DNA from: a virus
DNA: 27,366 nucleotides
Direction: 5' to 3' (one strand)
Virus record (IMG/VR): IMGVR_UViG_3300018048_001605
Span: 1-27,366 of that record
Shown piece after piece: positions 8,412-16,873 of this stretch. The notes beneath the pieces were generated by a model that saw nothing but the letters and a program-made list of their open reading frames with translations, made no database searches and was not told the DNA's origin. How positions within the stretch are numbered: position 1 is the stretch's first letter; each line of letters begins with the position of its first letter. A program made the translations under genes and the position numbers.

Positions 8412-9725
8412 ATGCAGATAGTAAATGAACAGCTAGTATCCAAGTGGAAGGCAGTCATCGAGCATGAAGACCTTGTCCCCATTAAGGATTCCCATAAGCG
8501 TATGGTTACCGCTCAGCTTCTTGAGAACACAGAGCGTGCCATCTCTGAGCAGCAGGCTTTTGCCCCTCAGTCTCTACTAAGCGAAACACCAGTTAACAAT
8601 GCTGGTGACGGTGTTGTACAGAACTATGATCCAGTTCTAATCAGCCTCGTTCGTCGTGCAATGCCTAACCTCGTTGCTTACGATATCTGCGGCGTTCAGC
8701 CAATGACTGGTCCAACTGGTCTAATCTTCGCCATGCGTTCACACTATGGCAACCAGACTGGTACAGAAGCCTTCTACAACGAAGCAAACACTGAATTTGC
8801 TACTGTTGTTGCTGGCAACACCACACTAGGCGAAGCACAGACAGGTGGTAACACCACTGTTGCTGTTTCTGGTAACTCAGCAATTTATAACTTTGGTGGC
8901 GGTATGTCACTAGCAACTGCTGAAGGTGCTTCAAACACAACTAACGGTTTTGCTGAAATGGCCTTCTCAATCGACAAGGTTTCCGTAACTGCTAAGTCAC
9001 GTGCCCTAAAGGCAGAGTACACCATGGAACTAGCACAGGACCTAAAGGCAATCCATGGTCTAGATGCTGAATCCGAGCTCGCCAACATTCTTCAGTCAGA
9101 AATTCTTGCTGAAATCAACCGTGAAGTAATTCGTACTGTTAACCTAACAGCTACTCCCGGTGCTACTGTTGGTACAACAAATTCTGGTACTTTTGATCTT
9201 GACACAGACGCCAATGGCCGCTGGTCAGTTGAAAAGTTCAAGGGTCTAATGTTCCAGGTAGAACGTGATTCTAACGCAATTGCCAAGGCAACTCGTCGTG
9301 GTAAGGGCAACGTCATTATCTGTTCTTCAGACGTTGCTTCTGCTCTACAGATGGCTGGTGTTCTTGATTACGCTCCTGCTCTTAACAGCAACAACCTTCA
9401 GGTTGATGACACTGGCAACACATTCGCTGGTGTTCTAAATGGTCGTACTCGTGTTTACATCGATCCATATGCTTCCGGTGATTATATGACCGTTGGCTAT
9501 AAGGGCGCAAACGCATTCGATGCTGGTCTATTCTACTGCCCATACGTTCCACTACAGATGGTTCGTGCAGTTGGTCAGGACACATTCCAGCCAAAGATCG
9601 GCTTCAAGACCCGCTACGGTGTTGTTGCTAACCCATTCTCACGTGGTGCTGTTGCTTCTGACGGTTCACTCGTGCAGAACGTAAACGTCTACTATCGTCG
9701 CATTCTTGTCGCAAATCTTATGTAA
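8412..9725 (+). CDS. 23: Major capsid protein gp23
   Basis: This is the main shell protein, HK97 fold, forming the hexamers of the head. It has 437 residues, a little shorter than T4 gp23. Recognisable blocks include 'NYDPVLISLVRRAMPNLVAYDICGVQPMTGPTGLIFAMRSHYG', 'MAFSIDKVSVTAKSRALKAEYTMELAQDLKAIHGLDAESELANILQSEILAEINREVIRT', and the C-terminal 'FQPKIGFKTRYGVVANPFSRG'. The N-terminal propeptide should be removed by gp21; sites with the family's hydrophobic-x-Glu preference are ISE ending at 46 and LSE ending at 58. The gene uses more C-ending codons than its neighbours, as expected for very high expression. It is followed by a strong terminator. Confidence 0.98.
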   Translation: MQIVNEQLVSKWKAVIEHEDLVPIKDSHKRMVTAQLLENTERAISEQQAFAPQSLLSETPVNNAGDGVVQNYDPVLISLVRRAMPNLVAYDICGVQPMTGPTGLIFAMRSHYGNQTGTEAFYNEANTEFATVVAGNTTLGEAQTGGNTTVAVSGNSAIYNFGGGMSLATAEGASNTTNGFAEMAFSIDKVSVTAKSRALKAEYTMELAQDLKAIHGLDAESELANILQSEILAEINREVIRTVNLTATPGATVGTTNSGTFDLDTDANGRWSVEKFKGLMFQVERDSNAIAKATRRGKGNVIICSSDVASALQMAGVLDYAPALNSNNLQVDDTGNTFAGVLNGRTRVYIDPYASGDYMTVGYKGANAFDAGLFYCPYVPLQMVRAVGQDTFQPKIGFKTRYGVVANPFSRGAVASDGSLVQNVNVYYRRILVANLM

Positions 9726-9752
9726 TAATAAGAATCCAGATTAACTGGACAG

Positions 9753-9780
9753 AGAGGGGGCTTCGGTCCCCTCTTTTTTT
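9753..9780 (+). terminator. Intrinsic terminator after gp23 (UUCG tetraloop)
   Basis: A 9-bp stem pairs 9753-9761 with 9766-9774 around the very stable tetraloop TTCG (9762-9765), closed by C-G and containing one G-U pair. A run of T at 9774-9780 follows immediately. This is a textbook intrinsic terminator ending the late structural transcript. Confidence 0.95.
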
Positions 9781-9784
9781 ATAT

Positions 9785-9792
9785 TATAAATA
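9785..9792 (+). promoter_or_regulatory. Late promoter (TATAAATA) for gp19-like gene
   Basis: An exact TATAAATA begins just past the T-run of the gp23 terminator and is 18 bases upstream of the next ATG, with AAGGAG as ribosome site in between. It restarts late transcription for a single tail gene. Confidence 0.7.
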
Positions 9793-9810
9793 TGTGATAA
9801 GGAGTTATAT

Positions 9811-10338
9811 ATGCCAGCATTAAACAATCAACCGGATAATTTAAATTTCTTATCGCCACTTGGGTTTAGATTCTTTTTCAAAAGATCGCCCAATGTGAAT
9901 TTCTTTCTTACAGAAGCTGGTGTTCCTTCCTTGAGTGTAGAACCTATTCCAATTAGGACTCCATTTCAGACATTAAATGTTCCTGGAAGTGGCGTTATTA
10001 ATTATGGTGATTTTGATATTACATTTAAAGTAGATGAAGATATGCGCAATTATCAAGAAATATATGATTGGATAATTGCTAATGCTGCGCCAGAAAGATT
10101 TTCTCAACACTCTGTTGTTAGAGATGCGCCTATAGTATCTGGTGCTGGCATTCATTCTGACGCTACTTTAACAATACTAAATAGTGCGTATAGACCAAAT
10201 ATTGAATATCAATTTCAAAGAATGTTTCCTATCAGTTTATCAAATCTTAGATTTTCTACAGCAGAAACAGATGTAGAATATATTACTGCACAAGCATCTT
10301 TTAAATTTGAAATCATGACAATTAATAGATTGACTTAG
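9811..10338 (+). CDS. gp19-like tail tube-fold protein (tail completion or tube paralogue)
   Basis: This 175-residue protein resembles the tube-protein fold: 'LNFLSPLGFRFFFKRSPNVNFFLTEAGVPSLSVEPIPIRTPFQTLNVPGSGVINYGDFDITFKVDEDMRNYQEIYDWI', then 'SDATLTILNSAYRPNIEYQFQRMFPISLSNLRF'. In marine T4-like phages a similar gene follows gp23 and, as I recall, is often labelled tail completion and sheath stabiliser (gp3); the sequence itself only supports a tube-fold protein. It could cap, start or end the tube. It has its own late promoter, isolated from the recombination genes that follow by an early-type promoter. Confidence 0.7.
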   Translation: MPALNNQPDNLNFLSPLGFRFFFKRSPNVNFFLTEAGVPSLSVEPIPIRTPFQTLNVPGSGVINYGDFDITFKVDEDMRNYQEIYDWIIANAAPERFSQHSVVRDAPIVSGAGIHSDATLTILNSAYRPNIEYQFQRMFPISLSNLRFSTAETDVEYITAQASFKFEIMTINRLT

Positions 10339-10358
10339 TATCGATTTAATGTTATATT
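10330..10358 (+). promoter_or_regulatory. Host-type promoter for uvsY-uvsW
   Basis: TTGACT at 10330-10335 and TATATT at 10353-10358 are separated by exactly 17 bases, a good sigma-70-type match. It overlaps the end of the preceding late gene, and RNA would start near 10365, shortly before the uvsY ribosome site GGAG (10374-10377). This marks the switch from late virion genes to early or middle DNA-metabolism genes. Confidence 0.75.
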
Positions 10359-10383
10359 ATAAGATGTTTATGTGGAGATAGAA

Positions 10384-10818
10384 ATGAAGATAGAAGAAAT
10401 ATTCGATTTATGGTCTAATGACAGTGTAATTGATATAACAAATATTAGTCAAGCATCTACTGATGTTCCAAAATTACACTTTAAATATTACAAGATTTTC
10501 TCTGAAGAGAGATTACTTCTTCGTAAGTATATTGAAGAAAAAAAGCAATTGATACTACTAAAGTCTGAATACTATAAAGGTGAATTATCTCATGAAGAAT
10601 TACAAGATAATGGTTGGGAACCTTTTCTAAAGAGACTTCTCAAATCAGATGTACCACAATACATAGATGCAGATTCAGATATAATCAAGTTAAATTTAAA
10701 GATTGCTTTGCAGCAAGAGAAAGTAGATTTACTAGAATCTATATTAAAGACTGTAGCAAATAGAACATTTCAAGTAAAAAATTATATTGATCATGAAAGA
10801 TTCAGGACAGGTGGATAA
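10384..10818 (+). CDS. uvsY: Recombination mediator UvsY
   Basis: UvsY loads the phage recombinase UvsX onto single-stranded DNA covered by gp32, for recombination-dependent replication and repair. The protein has 144 residues, near the T4 length of 137. The blocks 'IEEIFDLWSNDSVID', 'VPKLHFKYYKIFSEERLLLRKYIEEKKQLILLKSEYYKGELS' and the C-terminal helical 'ALQQEKVDLLESILKTVANRTFQVKNYIDHERFR' match the family. I chose ATG 10384 over GTG 10372 because GGAG at 10374-10377 is properly spaced. Its end overlaps uvsW by 26 bases. Confidence 0.92.
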   Translation: MKIEEIFDLWSNDSVIDITNISQASTDVPKLHFKYYKIFSEERLLLRKYIEEKKQLILLKSEYYKGELSHEELQDNGWEPFLKRLLKSDVPQYIDADSDIIKLNLKIALQQEKVDLLESILKTVANRTFQVKNYIDHERFRTGG

Positions 10819-12256
10819 AGTTAACATTACCAAAGTGAATGAAGTTTATATTAGAGTAGATTGTGATCCATCTATTGCTATGGAGATATCTGATCTTTTC
10901 ACATTCACTGTTCCATCTGCTAAGTTTCATCCATCATATAAAGCTAAGTTCTGGGATGGAAAGATAAGATTATTCAATGTTAACACCAAACTCCTGTATC
11001 GTGGTCTATTAGATAATCTTGTAAGTAATTTAGAATCAAGAAACTATATTTCAACAATTGACAAATCATTATACCAAAACCAGAATATCAAGTCAAGTGA
11101 AATATTAGAGTTTGTTAAAAATTTAAAAACACCGTTTGCACCGAGAGACTATCAGTTAGAAGCATTTGCACATGCAATCACAAATGAGAGGTCATTGCTT
11201 CTATCACCAACGGCTTCTGGCAAGTCATTTATTATATACTTAATAGCGAGATATTATGATGTACGCACTCTTATTATTGTTCCAACTACTTCTTTGGTTC
11301 ATCAATTATCCTCTGATTTTTGTGAATACGGTTTTGACTCTGCTAGAAATATTCATAGAATCACTGGTGGTGTTGATAAATCAAGCGATAAACAATTTAC
11401 AATCTCAACATGGCAATCGCTATACAAACTTCCTAAAGACTATTTCGAACAATTTGAAATGATCATAGGTGACGAAGCTCATTTATTCCAAGCAAAGTCA
11501 CTTACTAAAATTATGGAAAAAACTATAAACACCAAGTATAAGTTTGGTTTCACAGGAACACTTGACGGTTCTTTAACAAATCAAATGGTATTGGAAGGTC
11601 TATTTGGTCCCGTTCATAAAGTAATATCTACTGCTGAACTGATAGAGAAAAAACACTTAGCAGACTTTAAAATTAAGTGTATAGTACTAGATTATACAGA
11701 TGCAGAGAAACAAGATGCCAAGAAGTTTTCGTACCACGATGAAGTAGACTTTCTTGTAAGAAATGAAAGAAGAAATAAATTTTTATGCAATTTATGCACT
11801 AATCTTGAAGGAAACACACTAGTACTATTTCAATTTGTAGAAAAGCATGGTAGACTACTATATCAAATGATGAAGGATGCAAATAATGATAGAGAACTTA
11901 TGTTTGTATTTGGAGGTACTGAGGCTGAAGATCGTGAACAAGTTAGAAGAATTACTGAGCAAAGCAAAAATGCTATTATTGTTGCTTCTTATGGAACCTT
12001 TTCAACAGGCATCAATATTCGTAATCTTCATAATGTCGTGTTTAGTTCCCCAACCAAGTCTCGCATAAGAACACTACAATCTATTGGTAGAGGTCTCAGA
12101 AAGTCGGATACAAAAACATCAGCAGTGCTATACGATATAGCCGACGATCTTAGATGGAAGTCACATGTAAATTTTACGTTGAAACATTTGATGGAACGTG
12201 TTAATATATACAACAGTGAAAATTTTGACTATAGAATGTATAATTATAAGGTATAG
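10793..12256 (+). CDS. uvsW: Recombination helicase UvsW
   Basis: UvsW is a superfamily 2 helicase that unwinds R-loops, regresses forks and migrates Holliday junctions, shifting replication from origin-dependent to recombination-dependent. It has 487 residues against about 500 in T4. It has an N-terminal DNA-binding region ('AKFHPSYKAKFWDGKIRLF'), a Q-motif-like 'PRDYQLEAF', Walker A 'SPTASGKSF', DEAH box in 'IIGDEAHLF', motif III 'GFTGTLD' and motif VI 'QSIGRGLRKSD'. The ATG at 10793 lies inside uvsY with no clear ribosome site, so translation is probably coupled; TTG 10787 is an alternative. Confidence 0.95.
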   Translation: MKDSGQVDKVNITKVNEVYIRVDCDPSIAMEISDLFTFTVPSAKFHPSYKAKFWDGKIRLFNVNTKLLYRGLLDNLVSNLESRNYISTIDKSLYQNQNIKSSEILEFVKNLKTPFAPRDYQLEAFAHAITNERSLLLSPTASGKSFIIYLIARYYDVRTLIIVPTTSLVHQLSSDFCEYGFDSARNIHRITGGVDKSSDKQFTISTWQSLYKLPKDYFEQFEMIIGDEAHLFQAKSLTKIMEKTINTKYKFGFTGTLDGSLTNQMVLEGLFGPVHKVISTAELIEKKHLADFKIKCIVLDYTDAEKQDAKKFSYHDEVDFLVRNERRNKFLCNLCTNLEGNTLVLFQFVEKHGRLLYQMMKDANNDRELMFVFGGTEAEDREQVRRITEQSKNAIIVASYGTFSTGINIRNLHNVVFSSPTKSRIRTLQSIGRGLRKSDTKTSAVLYDIADDLRWKSHVNFTLKHLMERVNIYNSENFDYRMYNYKV

Positions 12257-12258
12257 AT

Positions 12259-12657
12259 ATGCCAGTATTCGTTTTTACAATGCAGAATGGAATAACATTA
12301 GTAGCAGATTTAATGTCTGAAACTGATGATGCGTTTATAGCTAGATCGCCATTAGCTCTAACACCAAACGAAATGGTTAGAAATAATGTTCTAGCACATA
12401 AAATATTTCCATTTACCGAAAGTGATATTGTTGAAATAAACAAAGATAAAATTATGTTTTTAGGTACACCTGAAAATGATTTAATAGACTATTATTTTGA
12501 GATGGTTGCTTTTTATGAAAGCAAGCGTGAAATGAAACTTACTTATGGATTGAAAGGTGCTGTAGAAGGACAGAGTAGACTCTCAAAGTTCATCTCTAAT
12601 GTATTAGAGAAAAACGATGAAGATGATATTATTCCATCCAATACAACAATACATTGA
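12259..12657 (+). CDS. Conserved unknown, possibly Sm-like
   Basis: This 132-residue protein starts two bases after uvsW and ends one base before gp55. The N-terminal 'VFVFTMQNGITLVADLMSETDDAFIARSPLAL' has the look of a small Sm/SH3-type beta barrel (short strands with a G-I-x-L-x-A turn), followed by 'IVEINKDKIMFLGTPENDLIDYYFEMVAFYES' and a charged helical tail. That fold reading is inference. Its lock-step spacing with uvsW and gp55 suggests a core-type gene, perhaps in RNA handling or transcription. Confidence 0.75.
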   Translation: MPVFVFTMQNGITLVADLMSETDDAFIARSPLALTPNEMVRNNVLAHKIFPFTESDIVEINKDKIMFLGTPENDLIDYYFEMVAFYESKREMKLTYGLKGAVEGQSRLSKFISNVLEKNDEDDIIPSNTTIH

Positions 12658-12658
12658 T

Positions 12659-13156
12659 ATGGCAAAACATTACGTTGATAATAAAAAACTATTTACAGTT
12701 TTAGTTCAGTATAAAGGAGATGTAGAAGAAAGAAAAACAAATGGTCTTTCTCCTCCTCCTATACCTGAGTATGTTGGTTTATGTATTTTGCAAATTGCAA
12801 ATAAGTTATCGACAAAAGCAAATTTTGTAAACTATATGTTCAGAGAAGAAATGATTTCTGATGGGATTGAAAACTGCATTAACTACATGCATAACTTCGA
12901 TCCAGAGAAATCACAAAATCCATTTGCATATTTTACGCAAATCATTTACTATGCGTTTTTGCGTAGAATTCAGAAAGAAAAGAAACAGTTATACATTAAG
13001 CAGAAATCACTAGAGAACCTTGTATTAGAGGGTAGCGTAAACGAAAGTCAGCCTGATGACGTTTTTAGTTATCCTATCAATGTAACATTAGATAATGATT
13101 ATATGAATGATCTTGTAGCATCATTTGAAGCTAAGAAGGCAAAAGACAATGAATAA
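12659..13156 (+). CDS. 55: Late-transcription sigma factor gp55
   Basis: gp55 is the phage sigma factor that directs host RNA polymerase to late promoters of the TATAAATA type, helped in T4 by the gp45 clamp and gp33. It has 165 residues; T4's has 185. The diagnostic segment is 'ENCINYMHNFDPEKSQNPFAYFTQIIYYAFLRRIQKEKKQLYIKQKSLE', equivalent to sigma region 2 (core binding and -10 recognition). The ATG at 12659 begins one base after the preceding stop; an earlier in-frame ATG at 12617 would only extend into the previous gene. Its target motif is seen five times or more in the virion block here. Confidence 0.95.
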   Translation: MAKHYVDNKKLFTVLVQYKGDVEERKTNGLSPPPIPEYVGLCILQIANKLSTKANFVNYMFREEMISDGIENCINYMHNFDPEKSQNPFAYFTQIIYYAFLRRIQKEKKQLYIKQKSLENLVLEGSVNESQPDDVFSYPINVTLDNDYMNDLVASFEAKKAKDNE

Positions 13157-13343
13157 AGAAATGATTGTATATGTACCACAGATTGTAATTGACGTTGCTG
13201 AAAACTTTGCTAAGAGTAGAGATACGTCAAATGCTAAAAACAATTATATGATTCGTTTAGAAGCTATTCGTGACTATTGCAATATGGTACTTGAGCAAGA
13301 CAAGAAGAATCCGAATAATCATTTTAGAAAGGCAAAGCGTTGA
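13149..13343 (+). CDS. Small unknown protein between gp55 and gp47
   Basis: This 64-residue basic protein overlaps the end of gp55 by 8 bases. It reads as 'MNKEMIVYVPQIVIDVAENFAKSRDTSNAKNNYMIRLEAIRDYCNMVLEQDKKNPNNHFRKAKR': a short strand, two helices and a Lys/Arg-rich end. A second possible start is ATG 13161. I do not recognise the family; its packing between two core genes suggests a real, coupled gene. Confidence 0.65.
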   Translation: MNKEMIVYVPQIVIDVAENFAKSRDTSNAKNNYMIRLEAIRDYCNMVLEQDKKNPNNHFRKAKR

Positions 13344-13393
13344 AGAGAGTTGGTACTAATGGTCCTATTAAAAATGTAAAGGAGAGTCAGTGA
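13340..13393 (+). CDS. Possible 17-aa leader microprotein before gene 47
   Basis: A TTG at 13340 overlaps the preceding stop (TTGA) and opens a frame of 17 codons (LKRVGTNGPIKNVKESQ), ending in a TGATG overlap with the gene 47 start. A Shine-Dalgarno-like AGAAAGG (13326-13332) precedes it. It could be a coupling leader that passes ribosomes to gene 47. It is very short and the evidence is only its exact fit between neighbours. Confidence 0.3.
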   Translation: MKRVGTNGPIKNVKESQ

Positions 13394-14455
13394 TGCGTAT
13401 AGCACTTATAACTGACACGCACTTTCGGTATTAGAAATGATTCGATAGCTTCCCATGATTATATGAAAAGATTTATTGATGATGTTTTCTTTCCAAGACT
13501 AGAGGAAGAAAACATTAAAGATATTATTCATCTTGGTGATATCGTAGATCGAAGAAAATATATTAACATCTATACTGCTAAAAGATTGCATGAAGATTTT
13601 CTGCAACCAGTGAGTAATTATAACTTACATATTATAGCTGGAAATCACGATACGTATTTTAAGAATACTAATTCTGTAAATGCTCTTCGATATGTTATTG
13701 AGGGTAGATATGATAACATCACTCTTTATGATAATGTTGCAGAAGAAGTAGAATTTGATGGAATAAAGATGCTTTTTGTTCCATGGATTTGTGATGAAAA
13801 CAGAGAACAAACACTAAAGGCAATTGATGATACAAATGCTCAAATATGTATGGGGCATCTTGAACTCTCTGGTTTTGAGATGTATAGAGGGTCTGGTGCT
13901 TCCCATGGTGATGATCCTAACATTTTCAATAAGTTTGATGTTGTTTGTTCTGGGCATTATCATCATAGGTCTAGTAATCGTAATATTTTCTACCTTGGAG
14001 CGCCTTGCGAATATACTTGGGTTGACTTCAATGATCCAAAAGGCTTTCATATTTTTGACACAGAAACGAGAGAACTAGAATTTATTCTTAATCCGTATTC
14101 TATTTTTAAAAAATATCATTACGATGATTTAGACAAAGATGTTTCTACTGTTACTAATATAGATGCGTCAGAATTTTCAAATTGCTATGTAAAAGTGATA
14201 GTTAGAAATAAAACAAATCCATATTGGTTTGATATGGTAATAGATAAATTAGAAAAAGCTGGTGTTCTTGATCTACAAGTAGTAGATGATCACTTTCATA
14301 TAGATGATAGCGAAGATAGTGATATTGTAGATCAAGCAGATGATACATTGACAATCGTGAAGAAATATATTAATAATATGAAGTTTGATGCTGATAAAGA
14401 ACGAGTCAATAGCATCATGATTGAATTATACAATGAAGCTCAGAGTTCAGAATGA
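13393..14455 (+). CDS. 47: Recombination nuclease subunit gp47, split by a +1 frameshift
   Basis: gp47 is the Mre11/SbcD-like nuclease that with gp46 resects DNA ends for recombination-dependent replication. A strong ribosome site (AAAGGAGA, 13378-13385) precedes ATG 13393, which reads MRIALITDTHF and then, in the same frame, R-Y-stop at 13432-13434. Skipping one base, C13426, restores GIRNDSIASHDYMKRF and continues through 'HLGDIVDRRKYIN', 'IAGNHDTYF' and 'SGHYHHRSS' to the stop at 14455, giving about 353 residues (T4: 339). All later metal-binding motifs are intact. The break falls between Phe and Gly of motif I (D-T-H-F-G) at TTT-CGG-T, a potential UUU_CGN +1 slip site. The internal ATG 13463 has no ribosome site and would lose motif I. 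It may be programmed, a mutation or a sequence error. Confidence 0.88.
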
Positions 14456-16164
14456 TTTTATTCAAAAAAATAAGATGGAAAAATTTTCTAAGTACTGGTA
14501 ATAAATTTACAGAGATTGATCTATGTAAAAACGATACCACTCTTATTATAGGTGAGAATGGAGCTGGTAAATCTACTTTACTAGATGCTCTATCTTTTTC
14601 TCTATACAACAAACCATTCAGAAAGATCAATAAGCCACAACTAGTCAATTCTATTAATAATAAAGATTGTTTAGTTGAAATTGAATTTCAAATTGGTTCA
14701 AATCAATATAAAATTATAAGAGGTTTAAAGCCAGCAAAGTTTGAGATATATGTTAATGAGAGTATGATCAATCAAGATGCTGCTTCAAGAGACTATCAAG
14801 AATTCTTAGAAACTAATATTTTAAAATTGAATTATAAGTCTTTCTGCCAAGTAGTTGTCATTGGCAGTGCTTCTTTCGTTCCGTTCATGCAACTCACTGC
14901 ACAGAATAGGCGTGAGATTATTGAAGATATGCTAGACATTCAAATCTTCTCTACAATGAATTCATTACTAAAAAGCAAAATATCAGATAATAGCGATGAC
15001 ATAAAAGATACAGATTATAAATTGAATCTTGTTTCTGAAAAGATTTCTATGCAAGAGAAGTATATCACTGAAATGCAAAAAGATAGTGATGAACAAATAC
15101 GTCTTATACAGAAAGAAGTAGAGAGCAATAATCTTATATGCAAAGAACATAAAGAAAGTTTCAACAATACATTAGAAGATATTAAGAAGCTCAAAGATAG
15201 TATATCTGATCATCAAAGTGTTTCTAAAAAACTAAAAGAAGCTACATCAATTGAAATGGATTTGAAGTCAAAAGTAAAAAGACTTCATGAAGATATAGTA
15301 TTCTTCAATAAGCATGATAATTGTCCTACATGTAAACAAGAGATCGATGATAAATTTAAATGTGATACTGTTGAAGATAGAGAAAATCAAATTAAACAAA
15401 CAGAAGATGGCATGTCACTTCTTCTGAAAAAAATTGAAAAGATCAATACAAGATTAGAAGAAATAGCAGAAACGAATAGTAAGATTACTGATCTTAATAT
15501 TCAACTCGCTACTTTGAATACTAATATTGAAAACATAAAGAAGCATAACGATTCTCTAAAGAATAAAGCTCTAGAACTATCAAACAAGAGGGATGCATAT
15601 AATAACAATGATAGCATTCTTTCAGAATATGAAAAAGATTTTGATGAACTGACTGCTCATAAGAGTAGCATTCTAAAAGAGAAAGATGCTTTGCAAATTG
15701 CAGCATTAGTATTGAAAGATGGTGGTATTAAATCTAAAGTGATTAAACAATATGTACCAGTTATAAATAAGCTAATAAACAAATACCTTGCATCTCTAGA
15801 TTTCTTTGTCAATTTTGAGCTTGATGAGACTTTTAATGAGACAATTAAATCTAGATTCAGGGATGTCTTTTCATATGCTTCATTCAGTGAGGGTGAAAAG
15901 ATGCGAATCAATCTTGCAATATTATTTACGTGGAGAGCTATAGCAAAACTAAGAAACAGTGCTTCAACGAATCTTTTGATAATGGATGAGGTACTGGATG
16001 GTTCTCTTGATAACAATGGCACAGACGAATTTCTTAAAATTCTTGCAACATTGACAGAAGATACAAATACGTTTATCATATCACATAAGGGTGACATACT
16101 CTTTGATAAATTCACAAATGTAATTAAATTTAATAAGAAGAAAAACTTTAGCATGGTGGCATAA
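14452..16164 (+). CDS. 46: Recombination nuclease ATPase subunit gp46
   Basis: gp46 is the Rad50/SbcC-like ATPase partner of gp47. It has 570 residues (T4: 560). It shows an N-terminal Walker A 'GENGAGKST' (34-42), a long coiled coil with a central zinc hook CPTC at 291-294, a second coiled coil, the ABC signature 'SFSEGEKMRINLAI', and Walker B 'LLIMDEVLDGSLD' followed by the H-loop 'FIISHKGD'. The start overlaps gene 47's stop by ATGA, so production of the two subunits should be coupled, which makes the gene 47 frameshift relevant to their ratio. Confidence 0.96.
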   Translation: MILFKKIRWKNFLSTGNKFTEIDLCKNDTTLIIGENGAGKSTLLDALSFSLYNKPFRKINKPQLVNSINNKDCLVEIEFQIGSNQYKIIRGLKPAKFEIYVNESMINQDAASRDYQEFLETNILKLNYKSFCQVVVIGSASFVPFMQLTAQNRREIIEDMLDIQIFSTMNSLLKSKISDNSDDIKDTDYKLNLVSEKISMQEKYITEMQKDSDEQIRLIQKEVESNNLICKEHKESFNNTLEDIKKLKDSISDHQSVSKKLKEATSIEMDLKSKVKRLHEDIVFFNKHDNCPTCKQEIDDKFKCDTVEDRENQIKQTEDGMSLLLKKIEKINTRLEEIAETNSKITDLNIQLATLNTNIENIKKHNDSLKNKALELSNKRDAYNNNDSILSEYEKDFDELTAHKSSILKEKDALQIAALVLKDGGIKSKVIKQYVPVINKLINKYLASLDFFVNFELDETFNETIKSRFRDVFSYASFSEGEKMRINLAILFTWRAIAKLRNSASTNLLIMDEVLDGSLDNNGTDEFLKILATLTEDTNTFIISHKGDILFDKFTNVIKFNKKKNFSMVA

Positions 16165-16640
16165 TGGAATTAGTTATTGGCGAAAAAGATGTTCTAAAAC
16201 AACCTTGTCTTGCATTTGATTTTGCAACTCCCCCATTTGAACCTATTCAATTCGCACATGATCTAATGAAGTTCATGTATGATAAGAATGGTATTGGTCT
16301 AGCTGCGAATCAGGTAGGGATTCCTTATAGAGTTTTTGCGATGAGGGGATCACCAGAAAACTTTGTGTGCTATAATCCAAGGATTGTTGATAGATCAGAG
16401 GAACAGATTTCCTTAGAAGAAGGGTGTCTATCTTTTCCTAATCTTATTGTCAAGGTAAAGAGATCAAAAGAAATTCGTGCTAGATTTCAAACACCTAATG
16501 GTCAATTGCTCACGAAAAAATTTATTGGAATGTCTGCTAGAATTTTTCAACATGAGCTTGATCATCTTGACGGAATGATGTACTATAATAGAGCTAACAA
16601 ATATCATCGTGACAGAGCATTCAGAAAGGCTAAGATATGA
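16164..16640 (+). CDS. def: Peptide deformylase
   Basis: This metalloenzyme removes the N-formyl group from new proteins. All three family motifs are intact: GIGLAANQ (43-50), EGCLS with metal ligand Cys88 (86-90), and HELDH (130-134) in 'QHELDHLDG'. At 158 residues it is a compact form like those of marine phages, which as known from cyanophages may favour processing of phage- or photosystem-type proteins. Its ATG overlaps the last base of gene 46. Here it starts a run of accessory genes between the recombination and replication blocks. Confidence 0.95.
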   Translation: MELVIGEKDVLKQPCLAFDFATPPFEPIQFAHDLMKFMYDKNGIGLAANQVGIPYRVFAMRGSPENFVCYNPRIVDRSEEQISLEEGCLSFPNLIVKVKRSKEIRARFQTPNGQLLTKKFIGMSARIFQHELDHLDGMMYYNRANKYHRDRAFRKAKI

Positions 16641-16873
16641 CAGAGGAAAAAACAGAAGTTAATGGCTTCTGGGTAGATGATTATTTTGTTCATATACCAG
16701 AAAATGGTGAAATTATTGAAGAGACAAAAGAGGGGCTTTCAATTAAAGTTGCAATTTTTGATAAAGAAGCTAAAGTTGTCGATATGACACCAGAACTGCA
16801 TGAGAAAGTTTCTGCTGCACTAACTAAGATTCTAGAAGCAGCAATGGATGAAATTGAAGGTGAGAATAAGTAA
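16637..16873 (+). CDS. Small acidic unknown protein
   Basis: This 78-residue acidic protein begins on an ATGA overlap with the deformylase gene and ends on an overlap with the next gene. It has a predicted beta-rich N-terminus ('NGFWVDDYFVHIPENGEIIEETKEGLSIKVAIFDKEAKVVDM') and a C-terminal helix. No domain is recognised. Tight packing on both sides argues that it is real. Confidence 0.7.
   Translation: MTEEKTEVNGFWVDDYFVHIPENGEIIEETKEGLSIKVAIFDKEAKVVDMTPELHEKVSAALTKILEAAMDEIEGENK

Noticed and set aside
13463-13465. ATG as the real start of gene 47
   Set aside because: It has no ribosome site and would remove catalytic motif I, while ATG 13393 has a strong site and encodes that motif in the adjoining frame.
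15762-15775. TATAAATA inside gene 46 (also inside gene 62 near 20948 and near 24326)
   Set aside because: These are intragenic matches expected by chance in AT-rich DNA and do not precede late genes.
15657-16154. Leftward open frame of 165 codons inside gp46
   Set aside because: It is antisense to conserved ATPase motifs and has no start signal.
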